From: Tardiphaga robiniae
GTDB lineage: Bacteria; Pseudomonadota; Alphaproteobacteria; Rhizobiales; Xanthobacteraceae
Direction: 5' to 3'
NCBI RefSeq assembly: GCF_013359755.1
Contig: NZ_JABMCJ010000094.1
Span: forward strand, 124,001-188,000
Length of the DNA stretch: 64,000 bases
This document shows positions 1-8,634 of the stretch, piece after piece. Under the pieces are notes generated by a model. The model ran no database searches, had not been told where the DNA came from, and saw nothing but the letters and a program-made list of their open reading frames with translations. Position 1 is the first letter of the stretch, and each line of letters opens with the position of its first letter. Position numbers and translations under genes: made by a program.

Positions 1-105
1 CAGTGGTCTTGAGAGCTTCTGCTCGGGTTCGGCCGATGCTTGTGTGGACAGCATCATACCGACCAGCATGAGAAACTTGATCGATCGATTTGCGACGCGC
101 GCCAT
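1..105 (-). CDS. N-terminus of a secreted protein downstream of flgI (cut by window edge)
   Basis: Only the first 35 codons lie in the window, starting from an ATG at 105. They encode a basic start, a hydrophobic stretch (FLMLVGMMLS) and a likely signal-peptidase site after TQASA, followed by EPEQ. The product is therefore probably exported to the periplasm. It follows flgI by about 65 bases on the same strand, so a role in flagellar assembly is likely from context. The cysteine needed for a lipoprotein such as FlgH is not visible. I do not recognise the family from this fragment. Confidence 0.6.
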   Translation of the reverse strand, partial: MARVANRSIKFLMLVGMMLSTQASAEPEQKLSRPL

Positions 106-170
106 TCGTGTTCTCGTGATTCAGCTGAGCGAGCGTTGCACGCTTTGGCTTGCGTGACGCTGACCCGGGC

Positions 171-1271
171 TTACTGGATGACGAGTTCCGCTTGCAGCGC
201 GCCGGCCGCCTTGATCGCCTGCAAGATCGCGATGATTCCCTGCGGTTTCAGGCCGATTTGATTGAGACCACGCACCAGACGCTGCAAGTCCGCACCACGC
301 AGAATGGCGATCTTGGCGCCGGGCTCGTTAGCTTCGATGAAGGTTTGCGGCACCACCTTCGTCTCGCCGCGCGCGAATGGGTTCGGTTGCGACACGATCG
401 GCGCCTCGGTGATTCGCACCGACAGATTTCCATGGGTGACCGCGACTGTCGAAATCTGTACATTCCGGCCGATGACCACCGTTCCCGTGCGTTCGTCGAC
501 CACGACCCGTGCCGGCGTATCCGGCTCGACCAGCAGTTCCTCGATCTCGGCGATAAAGCGCACCGGCGAGGTGCCACGCGGTCGGGACAGTACGATAGTA
601 CGATAATCGCGTTCGAAGGCTACGGCCTTTTGGTAACGGCCACTGCCATGCGCGTTGATCGCGTCCATGATACGCGTTGCGGTGACGAAATCCGGATTCT
701 TTAGCTCAAGAATGAGCGATTCCATCTCGCTGAAACGCCCCTTGACTTCACGTTCGATCAGCGCGCCATTTGGGATACGGCCAGCTGTGGCCACACCCTG
801 GCTAAGCGTTTGTGCAGCGCCTTCGACGTTGTAACCGCCTACAGCGATAGCACCTTGCGCGACAGCATAGGTTTCGCCATCGGCGCCGCGTAACTGCGTC
901 ATCACCAACGTTCCGCCAAGCAGGGATGATGCGTCGCCCAATGACGAGATCGCGACGTCGATTCGCGAGCCACCCGCGACAAACGGCGGCAGATCGGCCG
1001 TCACAACGACGGCGGCCACGTTGCGCGTGCGCAACGAGGTGCCACGGATATTGATGCCCATATTGTCGAGCATCGATTGCAACGATTGTTCGGTGAACGG
1101 CGCGTTGCGCAACGTGTCACCGGTACCCTTGAGGCCGATCACAAGGCCATAGCCGAGGATTTGGTTCTCCCGCACGCCCTTGAGATTGGCGATGTCCTTC
1201 ACACGCACAGCGGCATCTGCCGCAGAGATCGAAAGCGAAAGCAGGAGACCGCAAAGGAGACGCAGCATCAT
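171..1271 (-). CDS. flgI: Flagellar P-ring protein FlgI
   Basis: FlgI forms the P-ring, the periplasmic bushing around the flagellar rod in the peptidoglycan layer. The 366-residue length is normal for the family. A signal peptide covers about residues 1-20, and the mature protein opens with AVRVKDIANLKGVRENQ followed by LGYGLVIGLKGTGD, a FlgI hallmark. The start ATG overlaps the flgA stop by four bases (ATGA), so translation is probably coupled. It is the last recognisable flagellar gene of the flgB-flgC-fliE-flgG-flgA-flgI series before the window edge. Confidence 0.97.
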   Translation of the reverse strand: MMLRLLCGLLLSLSISAADAAVRVKDIANLKGVRENQILGYGLVIGLKGTGDTLRNAPFTEQSLQSMLDNMGINIRGTSLRTRNVAAVVVTADLPPFVAGGSRIDVAISSLGDASSLLGGTLVMTQLRGADGETYAVAQGAIAVGGYNVEGAAQTLSQGVATAGRIPNGALIEREVKGRFSEMESLILELKNPDFVTATRIMDAINAHGSGRYQKAVAFERDYRTIVLSRPRGTSPVRFIAEIEELLVEPDTPARVVVDERTGTVVIGRNVQISTVAVTHGNLSVRITEAPIVSQPNPFARGETKVVPQTFIEANEPGAKIAILRGADLQRLVRGLNQIGLKPQGIIAILQAIKAAGALQAELVIQ

Positions 1272-1744
1272 CCGTTCTGAATCCGTACTGATCCGTCCTG
1301 CTGGACGATGCCCCGGATCGTGACGCCGGTATCGAGGTTGCGAAGCTGCACCATCATGCCGGCACTGCCGGACTGCAGGGATGTTGCATAGGTGACGATA
1401 ATGAGCCCATCATCCTCGACGAGCACCTTCACCACAGCCCCGCGGGTGACGGCCTTCAGATCTTCGAGACCGTTGATCGGAATCAGGTGCCCCGCCAACA
1501 GTGTACGACGCGCAATGCGGCCAACGAGGGACGCACGGTCGTTGATGAATGCACTTGCGCCCTGAATATTGGGCGCAAAATTGCGATCCATGATCATTTC
1601 ATCCCTGATGACGTCACCGGGATAGATCGCCGTGGCCGGCACGGGATAGCGGACGGCATCTTCCGCAGCATTTGCGACGCCTGCGATGCCGGCCGCGAGC
1701 ACGAAGCTCGCGAGCCAGCGGGTGACGATGGTGACTGCGCGCAT
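1268..1744 (-). CDS. flgA: P-ring assembly chaperone FlgA
   Basis: FlgA is a periplasmic chaperone that helps FlgI assemble into the P-ring. The 158-residue product has an N-terminal signal peptide (about residues 1-26, ending ANA) and then an SAF-type region: AIYPGDVIRDEMI, a segment resembling the VGRIARRTLLAGHLI strand, and a C-terminal half with VTRGAVVKVLVEDDGL. It is shorter than the enteric protein, as is usual in alphaproteobacteria. It lies directly before flgI with a four-base overlap, which supports joint function. Confidence 0.93.
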   Translation of the reverse strand: MRAVTIVTRWLASFVLAAGIAGVANAAEDAVRYPVPATAIYPGDVIRDEMIMDRNFAPNIQGASAFINDRASLVGRIARRTLLAGHLIPINGLEDLKAVTRGAVVKVLVEDDGLIIVTYATSLQSGSAGMMVQLRNLDTGVTIRGIVQQDGSVRIQNG

Positions 1745-1768
1745 CAGGCCGAGATCCCGTTCTGTGGA

Positions 1769-2557
1769 TTACCGCATGCCCTTCGAAATGGTCGATGCCA
1801 TCTCGTCAGCCGCCTGGATGACCTTGGAATTCATTTCATAAGAACGCTGCGCCGATATCAGCTCAGTGATTTCCTTCACCGGATCGACGTTCGAACTCTC
1901 GAGATAGTGTTGATGCAGCTTGCCGTAGCCAATGTCGCCTGCGAAGCCCACAACGGGCACGCCGGATGAAACCGTCTCGCGATAGAGATTTCCGCCGAGT
2001 GGGTCCAGACCGGCTTCATTGGAGAAGTTCGCGAGCGAGAGTTGCCCGAGCTGAACGGGCGCAACGGTCCCGTCGACCTTCGCGAAGACTTGGCCGGACT
2101 CGTTGACAGTGACATCCACGGCATTCTGCGGGACAATGATCGCAGGCGTCACCAGATAGCCGTCCGGCGTCACCAGCTGGCGGTTTTCATTCAGGTTGAA
2201 TGCACCGGCGCGTGTGTAGAGCGTCTCACCATTCGGACCGGCGATCTGGAACCAGCCGCGGCCATTAATGGCCATGTCATAAGTGTTGCCAGTCTGCGCC
2301 ATGGCGCCCTGCAGATGCAGCTTGCGCACGGCAGCCGAACGCACGCCGAGACCGAGCTTTGCGCCTTCAGGTACTGCGCCCTCACCGCTTCGGTTGGGAA
2401 CGCCCTGCGCGCGGTCGATCTGATAGAACAGATCGGTGAATTCCGCGCGGGATCGCTTGTACGAGGTCGTATTGATATTCGCGATATTATTCGCGATCAC
2501 TTCGACATTAAGCTGCTGCGCGCCCATACCGGTGGCAGCAATGGCCAGAGCTCTCAT
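1769..2557 (-). CDS. flgG: Flagellar distal rod protein FlgG
   Basis: FlgG builds the distal part of the flagellar rod. The 262-residue product has the N-terminal rod/hook motif ([19 protein letters not shown], about residues 22-40), the central GRGWFQI segment, and the C-terminal [20 protein letters not shown] region that forms the other half of the coiled-coil-like D0 domain. A GAGG Shine-Dalgarno sequence sits seven bases before the ATG. The gene lies between fliE and flgA on the same strand, matching rod operons of related bacteria. Confidence 0.97.
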   Translation of the reverse strand: MRALAIAATGMGAQQLNVEVIANNIANINTTSYKRSRAEFTDLFYQIDRAQGVPNRSGEGAVPEGAKLGLGVRSAAVRKLHLQGAMAQTGNTYDMAINGRGWFQIAGPNGETLYTRAGAFNLNENRQLVTPDGYLVTPAIIVPQNAVDVTVNESGQVFAKVDGTVAPVQLGQLSLANFSNEAGLDPLGGNLYRETVSSGVPVVGFAGDIGYGKLHQHYLESSNVDPVKEITELISAQRSYEMNSKVIQAADEMASTISKGMR

Positions 2558-2566
2558 GATTAAACC

Positions 2567-2887
2567 TCAAATCGCCATTCGGCTGACTTCTTGATACGCC
2601 TGAACGACCTTGTCGCGGACGGCGACAGCCATCTGCAATGACCGTTCGGCAGACATGACCGCCTCGACCACCTTCTGTGCCGAGAGCTTGCCGTGGATGG
2701 ACTGGATTGACGCGGCTTCGCCGGCCTTGATCGAACCGATGGCATCGGCTGCGACCTGTTCGAGGACGTTGTTGAAACCGACGGTGGCCGCACCAGGTTG
2801 CACCGCGGGTGTCGCGGAATTGATGACTTCGCTGGTTTTGGCGAGCTCACCAGCACTGCTGATGACTGAGGATACCGCTTCAAGCAT
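2567..2887 (-). CDS. fliE: Flagellar MS-ring/rod junction protein FliE
   Basis: FliE joins the MS-ring to the proximal rod and is needed for export of rod subunits. The product is 106 residues, normal for the family. Its C-terminal half carries the diagnostic stretch KVVEAVMSAERSLQMAVAVR followed by DKVVQAYQEVSRM. GAGGAG lies six bases before the ATG and overlaps the end of flgC, whose stop is two bases upstream. This tight packing with flgC implies cotranslation. Confidence 0.95.
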   Translation of the reverse strand: MLEAVSSVISSAGELAKTSEVINSATPAVQPGAATVGFNNVLEQVAADAIGSIKAGEAASIQSIHGKLSAQKVVEAVMSAERSLQMAVAVRDKVVQAYQEVSRMAI

Positions 2888-2889
2888 GG

Positions 2890-3312
2890 TTAGCTCCTCA
2901 AGAGATCGATGGTCATCGACACCATGGATCTCACTTGTTTGATGACCTGTAGGTTGGCCTCGAAGGACCGGTTGGTTTCCCGCATGTCGCCCATTTCAAT
3001 CAACGAGTTCACATTGGGCAGCTTCACGTAACCGGTTGGATCGGCAGCCGGGTGGCCTGGCTCATAGTCCACGCGGAACGGCGCCTGATCGGTTCCGACA
3101 TCCTTCACCTTGACCATGCGCACACCAGCGGCACGGTCCATCTCGGCTGTGAAGGTCGTGGTCTTGCGGCGATACGGATCCGAGCCTGGCGTGCGGCCGG
3201 TTGAATTGGCGTTAGCAAGGTTCTCCGACACGACGCGCAAGCGGGTCGACTGCGCTTCGAGGCCGGAACTTGCGATCTGAACAGATGCTTGTAACGGATC
3301 AATCATCGTCAT
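2890..3312 (-). CDS. flgC: Flagellar proximal rod protein FlgC
   Basis: FlgC is one of the proximal rod subunits. The product is 140 residues. It has the N-terminal rod motif ([20 protein letters not shown]), a GYVKLPNVN segment typical of FlgC, and a C-terminal helix ([23 protein letters not shown]) that packs against the N-terminal helix. It lies between flgB, five bases upstream, and fliE, two bases downstream, so the three rod genes are almost certainly one translational unit. Confidence 0.96.
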   Translation of the reverse strand: MTMIDPLQASVQIASSGLEAQSTRLRVVSENLANANSTGRTPGSDPYRRKTTTFTAEMDRAAGVRMVKVKDVGTDQAPFRVDYEPGHPAADPTGYVKLPNVNSLIEMGDMRETNRSFEANLQVIKQVRSMVSMTIDLLRS

Positions 3313-3317
3313 TTCCC

Positions 3318-3695
3318 TCAGGTCTTCATGCTTGTCATGAACATGCGATGAAACGATTTGACGATCGCCGTATTCAGTGAATAGTCGCGATTGATATCGC
3401 CAGCCTTCAGCATCTCCTGCTCAAGGCTGACAGAGTTGCCGGAGTGCACGGTTTCCCAGCTCTTCTCCTTGCGCATGCCCTGGGCCTCAACTGAAGAACC
3501 GGTTGTGATGTGTGCCGGTGACGTCACCGTCACGGGCACGACCTTCGATTCAATGATCTTGTTGAACGGCTCGATGTCCTGCGCGCGATAGCCCGGCGTG
3601 TTCGCATTGGCGACATTCGCCGAGATTGCGGACTGCCGCAGCGACAGCCATCGCTCATGCGATGAGGCAACATCGAAGAGATAGACGGGTCCCAC
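3318..3695 (-). CDS. flgB: Flagellar proximal rod protein FlgB
   Basis: FlgB is the first proximal rod subunit. The 125-residue protein shows [20 protein letters not shown] followed by [10 protein letters not shown], the rod signature, and a C-terminal [20 protein letters not shown] helix. The start appears to be GTG, with GGGGGAT immediately upstream. It is the first gene of the flgB-flgC-fliE-flgG-flgA-flgI run; a 93-base gap separates it from flhB upstream. I saw no convincing sigma-54 promoter in that gap. Confidence 0.94.
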   Translation of the reverse strand: MGPVYLFDVASSHERWLSLRQSAISANVANANTPGYRAQDIEPFNKIIESKVVPVTVTSPAHITTGSSVEAQGMRKEKSWETVHSGNSVSLEQEMLKAGDINRDYSLNTAIVKSFHRMFMTSMKT

Positions 3696-3788
3696 TTATC
3701 CCCCAGGCAAACATGATTCCTTCATCATGGTTTACAAATGGAAACTTGTCCGAGGCTGGAGATGCGCATCACGACATGCACGGAGCGC

Positions 3789-4865
3789 TTACGCATTCGT
3801 CTTCTGCTTGCGCGAATGCAGGAAGTAGATGATTTCTGCGACAGGACGGAAAAACTCCGCCGGGATCATCTTGTCGATGTAAGCAACATCATACATCGAG
3901 CGCGCCAGCATCTTGTCTTCCACCACCGGGACACCATTCTTCTCGGCGATTTCCCTGATCTTCAGCGCGATCAGGTCCTGCCCCTTTGCAAGCACCGTTG
4001 GCGCAGCGTCTTCGCCCTGCTTGTACTTCAGCGCAATCGCGTAATGCGTAGGATTCGCGATCACCAGCGTGGCGCGCGGAACGGCCGCCAGCATCGACTT
4101 GCGAGCGCGATCACGCGCCAACGAACGCAACCGTGATTTGACGATCGGATCGCCTTCAGCCTGCTTGAACTCGTCCTTGATCTCCTGCTTCGTCATGCGC
4201 AGTTCGCGGCGCCAATGGAAGCGCGCCCAGACGAGATCGAGCGATACCAGGACAATAGTTGCAATGCTGATGGCGGAGACGAGCCGCATTGCGGTAGTCA
4301 GCACCAATTCCGGAACGGCCGCCGGATCGCTAAACAATGCATTCACGGCCACGGCCTCCTCAGCCCGCAGGACGATCATCACGACCAGACTGATAGCGAC
4401 GAACTTGAAGACCGACTTTCCGAATTCCACACGCCCCTGCGCACCGAAGATTCTGCCCCAACCTTTCGCTATTGAGATGCGCGAGGCTTCCGGCTGGATG
4501 CGATCGAACACAATTCGCGGTGCGTTCTGCAGGAAAGATGACGCCAGCCCGGCCAGCATCAGGACGATAACAATCGGAATAACCAGTCCCGCCGCACTCA
4601 TACCGACCGCGGTGAGCAACTCAATAGCATCCGTTCCATTACGGATGCGGATGCCCGACGGATCGTCGATCAATCGGGCTAAAGTGAAAGTCAGCTTTCT
4701 GACGTTGTCGGTGGTCAGAAAGCTTTGAATAATCAGCAGTGCGAGCATAGAGGCGAAAATCGGCGCTTCGCGCGAGACCGGGATTTGGCCCTTCTCGACG
4801 GAATCACGAACCTTCTTCTCTGTCGCCTCTTCGGTTTTACTGTCCTTATCGGGTTCGTCAGACAC
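3789..4865 (-). CDS. flhB: Flagellar type III export switch protein FlhB
   Basis: FlhB is an inner-membrane part of the flagellar type III export gate. It switches export from rod/hook to filament substrates after self-cleavage. The 358-residue product starts with the acidic DKDSKTEEATEKKVRDSVEK segment, has about four membrane segments between residues 35 and 215, and carries the autocleavage motif NPTH at residues 271-274 followed by YAIALKY. Standard function is therefore expected. It lies 12 bases after fliG, so it is probably expressed with the motor-switch genes. Confidence 0.97.
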   Translation of the reverse strand: MSDEPDKDSKTEEATEKKVRDSVEKGQIPVSREAPIFASMLALLIIQSFLTTDNVRKLTFTLARLIDDPSGIRIRNGTDAIELLTAVGMSAAGLVIPIVIVLMLAGLASSFLQNAPRIVFDRIQPEASRISIAKGWGRIFGAQGRVEFGKSVFKFVAISLVVMIVLRAEEAVAVNALFSDPAAVPELVLTTAMRLVSAISIATIVLVSLDLVWARFHWRRELRMTKQEIKDEFKQAEGDPIVKSRLRSLARDRARKSMLAAVPRATLVIANPTHYAIALKYKQGEDAAPTVLAKGQDLIALKIREIAEKNGVPVVEDKMLARSMYDVAYIDKMIPAEFFRPVAEIIYFLHSRKQKTNA

Positions 4866-4877
4866 AATGCTCTATCT

Positions 4878-5915
4878 TCAGGTGAATACCGGCTGATCTT
4901 CTTGATCGGGGTTGAGTTCAATTTCGCCGCGTCCGGCCATATCGAGCGCAAGATCGGTAATGGCGCGCCGGGCATCCAGGATCTCGCGCTGATTGGCGGG
5001 GATACCGTTTGCCAGTTCGTGATCCACCAGACGACGAGTGCGTGAGGCGAGCGACGACAGAATGAGCTCGCGGAATGTCGTATCCGATCCCTTGAGCGCC
5101 ATCACCACACGGTCCGTCGGCACCTGATCGAAGATCAGCATGCGTGCCTTGGCGGTCAGGTTCACGATGTCGTCGAAGGTAAACAGCATGCCCTTCAGAA
5201 TCTCGGCCGACTTCGGCCGCGATTCGGTGAGGTTCTTCAGCGATTCCTCCATCTGCGTCCGCTCCATCTTGTTGATGATGTCAGCCATGCGCGGATAGGT
5301 GTCGGATGCCAGGTTCCGAGCGAAGTTGATCATGAAGTCTTCGTGCATCGTTTTCTCGATAATGCCCATGGCATCCTCGACAACCGGCTTGAGGCTAAGC
5401 ATGCGCCGCATCAGGTCGTGCCGGATATCCGGCGGAAGATGACTCATCACGCGGGCAGCACATGCCGGCTTCACCCGCGAGAGAATGAGTGCCGCGGTTT
5501 GCGGATGCTCCTTGAGAAGATAGTTGGCGAGCAGGCTTTCCGAGACGAGAGAGATACGCTCCCAAACTGACTTGGTCTTGTTGCCCAGAACTTCGGAAAT
5601 GATGTCAGTAATCTGTTCCGGCGGCAGCACACCGTTGAGCAGCTTCTCCAGCTCACCGACAGTGCCGAAGATATTCGGACCTTCCGAGAAATTCTGAGCG
5701 AATTCCTCGATGATCGCCTCGAGCTCAGGCCCCGAGATGGGCTTGAGCTCAGCGGCAGCGCGCGTGACCAGTTTGATCTCTTCGGGATCGAACTCCCGAA
5801 GCAGGCCGCCCGAGAGCTCACGCCCCATGGCCAGCAAAAGAGCTGCCGCTTTCTCGGTACCACCCAGCGGTTTGATGCTGGTGCCGGCGCGCTTAGCAGG
5901 TGCATTGAATGCCAT
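4878..5915 (-). CDS. fliG: Flagellar motor switch protein FliG
   Basis: FliG forms the rotor ring on the MS-ring and receives torque from MotA. The 345-residue product has the N-terminal GTEKAAALLLAMG motif, the middle-domain EHPQTAALILSRV signature, and a C-terminal torque helix region (FDQVPTDRVVMALKGSDTTF followed by RELILSSLASRTRRLV) with the expected charged residues. It is downstream of fliN on the same strand with a 27-base gap. Length and domain order are ordinary. Confidence 0.97.
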   Translation of the reverse strand: MAFNAPAKRAGTSIKPLGGTEKAAALLLAMGRELSGGLLREFDPEEIKLVTRAAAELKPISGPELEAIIEEFAQNFSEGPNIFGTVGELEKLLNGVLPPEQITDIISEVLGNKTKSVWERISLVSESLLANYLLKEHPQTAALILSRVKPACAARVMSHLPPDIRHDLMRRMLSLKPVVEDAMGIIEKTMHEDFMINFARNLASDTYPRMADIINKMERTQMEESLKNLTESRPKSAEILKGMLFTFDDIVNLTAKARMLIFDQVPTDRVVMALKGSDTTFRELILSSLASRTRRLVDHELANGIPANQREILDARRAITDLALDMAGRGEIELNPDQEDQPVFT

Positions 5916-5942
5916 TAGGAATATCTCTTTGGGAAAATCTCT

Positions 5943-6341
5943 TTAAGCGTCCGGATCCCCGGCCGCTCCTCCGACGATTTCCGTCAGCGATACACCGAAA
6001 CGCGAATTTTCGTCTTCCACGACCACGACCGCACCGCGCGCAACGATGCGTCCGTTGACGACGACTTCGACAGGCTCGCCCACACGGTGATCGAGCGGAA
6101 TCACTGCGCCACGGCCAAGCTTCATCAGATCCGCGACCGGCATGGTGGCTGAGCCGAGCAGCACCTGCACCGTGACCGGGATGCGCAGGATAGGTTCAAG
6201 ATTTGTCAGCCGGCTGGTTTCCTCGGCAGCGCGAGCCGCGAGATCTGCCAGTTTGCCGAACGACGCGCCGTCAGCCTTGAGCGGGTCGCTAGCTGTAGCG
6301 GTCGCTGCGCTTACTGGATCGATATCGAATGGTTGCTTCAT
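5943..6341 (-). CDS. fliN: Flagellar motor switch protein FliN
   Basis: FliN forms the bottom of the C-ring with FliM. The 132-residue protein has a variable N-terminal half and a C-terminal SpoA domain from about residue 52. It contains IPVTVQVLLGSATMPVADLM, LGRGAVIPLD, VGEPVEVVVNGRIVARG and VVVEDENSRFGVSLTEIV, all FliN hallmarks. GGGGAT lies directly before the ATG. It sits between a small membrane-protein gene and fliG in the switch-complex operon. Confidence 0.95.
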   Translation of the reverse strand: MKQPFDIDPVSAATATASDPLKADGASFGKLADLAARAAEETSRLTNLEPILRIPVTVQVLLGSATMPVADLMKLGRGAVIPLDHRVGEPVEVVVNGRIVARGAVVVVEDENSRFGVSLTEIVGGAAGDPDA

Positions 6342-6374
6342 ATCCCCTGCCTTCTTGAAAACTCAGATCTTGGC

Positions 6375-6659
6375 CTAAGCCGGATTTTGTGCCGCAGTGC
6401 GAGTATCGATTTCCGCGATAGCTTTGCGCGCCTCATCTATTTTGTCGCCAAGCGCCTGAACCATTTGCCGTCCGTCCGAACTGAATTCGCGTACCATCAA
6501 TACCATGTCGTCCACCGTCTCATTGGTCTTGCCGACCACCGCAGTGAACTCCCCCTGATGTGCGCGCAACTTCACGAGTTCACGATGCATCTTGGTAACG
6601 CGAATGCTCGTGAAGAGCAGAGCCGCAAAAAGGATGATGTCAACGAGCGAGGATACCAT
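6375..6659 (-). CDS. Small membrane-anchored protein in the flagellar switch operon (DUF6468-like)
   Basis: The 94-residue product starts at the ATG at 6659; the frame is open further upstream, but that would run deep into fliM. It has one N-terminal membrane segment (VDIILFAALLFTSI, about residues 6-20) and then a charged, probably coiled-coil region (KMHRELVKLRAHQGEF through DKIDEARKAIAEI). The start overlaps the fliM end by 20 bases, so it is translated with fliM. Alphaproteobacteria often carry a small conserved protein of unknown function here. A role in the motor or switch is inferred only from position. Confidence 0.75.
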   Translation of the reverse strand: MVSSLVDIILFAALLFTSIRVTKMHRELVKLRAHQGEFTAVVGKTNETVDDMVLMVREFSSDGRQMVQALGDKIDEARKAIAEIDTRTAAQNPA

Positions 6660-7575
6660 CGATAAATTCCCGTTTTTGGTCGGCCGATTCCTTGACCTGC
6701 AGTGAATAGACGCCATTCATTTGGCCGAGCTGGCACCAGAACAGGCGTTGATCATTGCATTCGAGGCGAACCATCGTGTCCGGCGTGGCGTTAAGCTTGA
6801 GCACCTGGCCGACGTGAAATTTCGCGACCTCGCCGAGAGTAAACTGTCGCTCTTCGAGAACCGCCTTCAGAACGACTTCAGTCCGTTTGATCTCGCTGTG
6901 CAACTGACGGCTCCAGTTCGGATCGGTGGATGCCGACTCACCGGATACGATTTGCGACAGCGACTGCCGGATCGGATTAAGCGCTGCGTGCGGAATGACG
7001 ATGAACATCTCGCCGCCGCGATCGAGACCCTGCAGCAGGATCTTCGCACACACGGCCATGTTGTTGAGGCGGCCGATCGCAAGATAGTCCATGCGCGTCT
7101 CGACACGTTCCAGGTTGAACGTCACGTCGGAAGCGCGGTCGAATGACGCCTGCAACGCCTTGCCAAAGCGCTCGAACAGCGATTGCGCGACATGCAACTC
7201 CACATTCGAGAATACCCGCGGCATATCCAGCGGCGGCTCCGCACCATCGGCGCCGAACAGGAGCTCGATCATGGTGTAGACGAAATCGCGATCGAAACCG
7301 ATCAGGATGCGCGCATCCCATGCTTGCGCATAGAACACCGCGGCAATGGCTTCGCCCTCATAGCGATCGAGGATATCGGAGAGGCGATCGCTGCCCACGC
7401 TGCTTAGCGAGAAATACGACTGCGAGGGCGACATGGATCGCAGGCTTTCGGCACAAAGATTCGTCATCTGGTCGAAAATCACATGCAGCATCGGCATGCG
7501 TTCGACGGAAATTCCGGCAGCCCCTAAAAGTTGATCTGATCCTTGATCTACGCGGCCTGACTTTACTTCTGACAT
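6640..7575 (-). CDS. fliM: Flagellar motor switch protein FliM
   Basis: FliM is the C-ring subunit that normally binds phosphorylated CheY and sets rotation direction. The 311-residue protein has the middle CheC-like domain (YEGEAIAAVFYAQAWDARIL, LLFGADG, FSNVELHVAQSLFERFGKAL) and a C-terminal SpoA domain (VVLKAVLEERQFTLGEVAKF). The normal N-terminal CheY-binding peptide (LSQAEIDALL) is not present as such; residues around DQGSDQLLG may be a degenerate form. Its ATG overlaps the motA stop in a TGATG junction. Identity is secure despite the divergent N-terminus. Confidence 0.94.
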   Translation of the reverse strand: MSEVKSGRVDQGSDQLLGAAGISVERMPMLHVIFDQMTNLCAESLRSMSPSQSYFSLSSVGSDRLSDILDRYEGEAIAAVFYAQAWDARILIGFDRDFVYTMIELLFGADGAEPPLDMPRVFSNVELHVAQSLFERFGKALQASFDRASDVTFNLERVETRMDYLAIGRLNNMAVCAKILLQGLDRGGEMFIVIPHAALNPIRQSLSQIVSGESASTDPNWSRQLHSEIKRTEVVLKAVLEERQFTLGEVAKFHVGQVLKLNATPDTMVRLECNDQRLFWCQLGQMNGVYSLQVKESADQKREFIDGILAR

Positions 7576-8480
7576 CAGGCCCGTGCTCCCGCTTTCGCCG
7601 AGGATTCAGCAGGTGCCGCCTTCGCGGGACCGCCGGAGATGGTTTCGCTTTCGACGACATCAATCGACGGGCGTTCACCGGGGCCGATCATCTTGCGGCC
7701 GTGTTCGATCGCGATCTGCGGCAGGGCCCCGTTCATGAAGGCGAGCAGTGACTGCTTGACGATTACATACATCCGCGCGCGCTGCTCGCGCACCAGCTTG
7801 ATCTTGTGGGCCAGCGGCGCGACAAGACCGTAGGACAAGAAGATGCCGGCGAATGTGCCGACCAGAGCTGCGCCGATGAAGCCGCCGAGCAATTTCGGGG
7901 ATTGGTCGAGAGCGCCCATCGCCTTGATGACGCCGAGTACCGCGGCGACGATACCGAGCGCCGGCAGTCCTTCGGCCACCATCATCAGCGAGCCATATGG
8001 TTTCATCTTGCTGCGAATGATGGTTTCGATTTCCTCGTCCATCAGCGCTTCGATCTCATGCGGCCGCGCGCTGCCCATGATGATCAGGCGGAAGTAGTCG
8101 CAGATGAAGTGCAGAAGCGGCTCATTGGCGAGAACGGTCGGGAAGGCGGTGAATATTTCTGACGATGATGGATCGTCGATATGAGCTTCCACCTCGTTGC
8201 GACCCTTGTTTCGTACCTCGCGCATCAGAGAATGCAGAAGCCCGAGCAGATCGAGGTAATGGCGTTGCTTCGGCACTGCGACCGTCAATGCCTGCACGGT
8301 GGCGCGGCCGGTGTCGACCACGGTTTTCCAGGGATTCGCAATGACATAGGTGCCCAGCGACATCCCCATGATGATGACGAACTCCCAGGGCTGCCATATC
8401 ACGCTGAGATGCCCGCCCATCGCGGTGAAGCCGCCGATCAGACTGGCGAGTGTGATAATGACACCAAAGAGAATGCTCAA
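7575..8480 (-). CDS. motA: Flagellar motor stator protein MotA (TTG start)
   Basis: MotA is the inner-membrane stator subunit that forms the proton channel with MotB. I place the start at a TTG at 8480 because GGAG lies eight bases before it and the protein then begins directly with the first membrane segment (SILFGVIITLASLIGGFTAM). The resulting 302 residues match the family. Four membrane segments are visible; the third holds EGLPALGIVAAVLGVI with the conserved proline, and the fourth FIGAALVGTFAGIFLSYG. The cytoplasmic loop has a MKPYG segment. The motB partner is not in the window. Confidence 0.93.
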   Translation of the reverse strand: MSILFGVIITLASLIGGFTAMGGHLSVIWQPWEFVIIMGMSLGTYVIANPWKTVVDTGRATVQALTVAVPKQRHYLDLLGLLHSLMREVRNKGRNEVEAHIDDPSSSEIFTAFPTVLANEPLLHFICDYFRLIIMGSARPHEIEALMDEEIETIIRSKMKPYGSLMMVAEGLPALGIVAAVLGVIKAMGALDQSPKLLGGFIGAALVGTFAGIFLSYGLVAPLAHKIKLVREQRARMYVIVKQSLLAFMNGALPQIAIEHGRKMIGPGERPSIDVVESETISGGPAKAAPAESSAKAGARA

Positions 8481-8560
8481 GCGCACCGCTCCAAATTGAG
8501 GATACGATTCACTTAGGCAACGATGCTTGCACGAGGCTGACATCGGCCTGCGGCGGCCAG

Positions 8561-8582
8561 CCCCGCGCAAGCTTGTGCGGGG
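8561..8582. promoter_or_regulatory. 22-bp near-perfect palindrome between divergent flagellar units
   Basis: The sequence has outer arms CCCCGC and GCGGGG around a central CAAGCTTG, with a single mismatched pair (G against T). It lies between motA (starting leftward at 8480) and the DUF1217 gene (starting rightward at 8635). This suits an operator or activator site for both flagellar units. The binding protein is unknown and no promoter elements could be assigned with confidence. Confidence 0.4.
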
Positions 8583-8634
8583 AGTTTGGGGCCAGTCTCG
8601 CCGCATGCGCCCGCAGACTGGGAACCCACTGCCG

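Noticed and set aside
3696-3788. Sigma-54 promoter before flgB
   Set aside because: I looked for the TGGCAC-N5-TTGC pattern on the minus strand and found no acceptable match.
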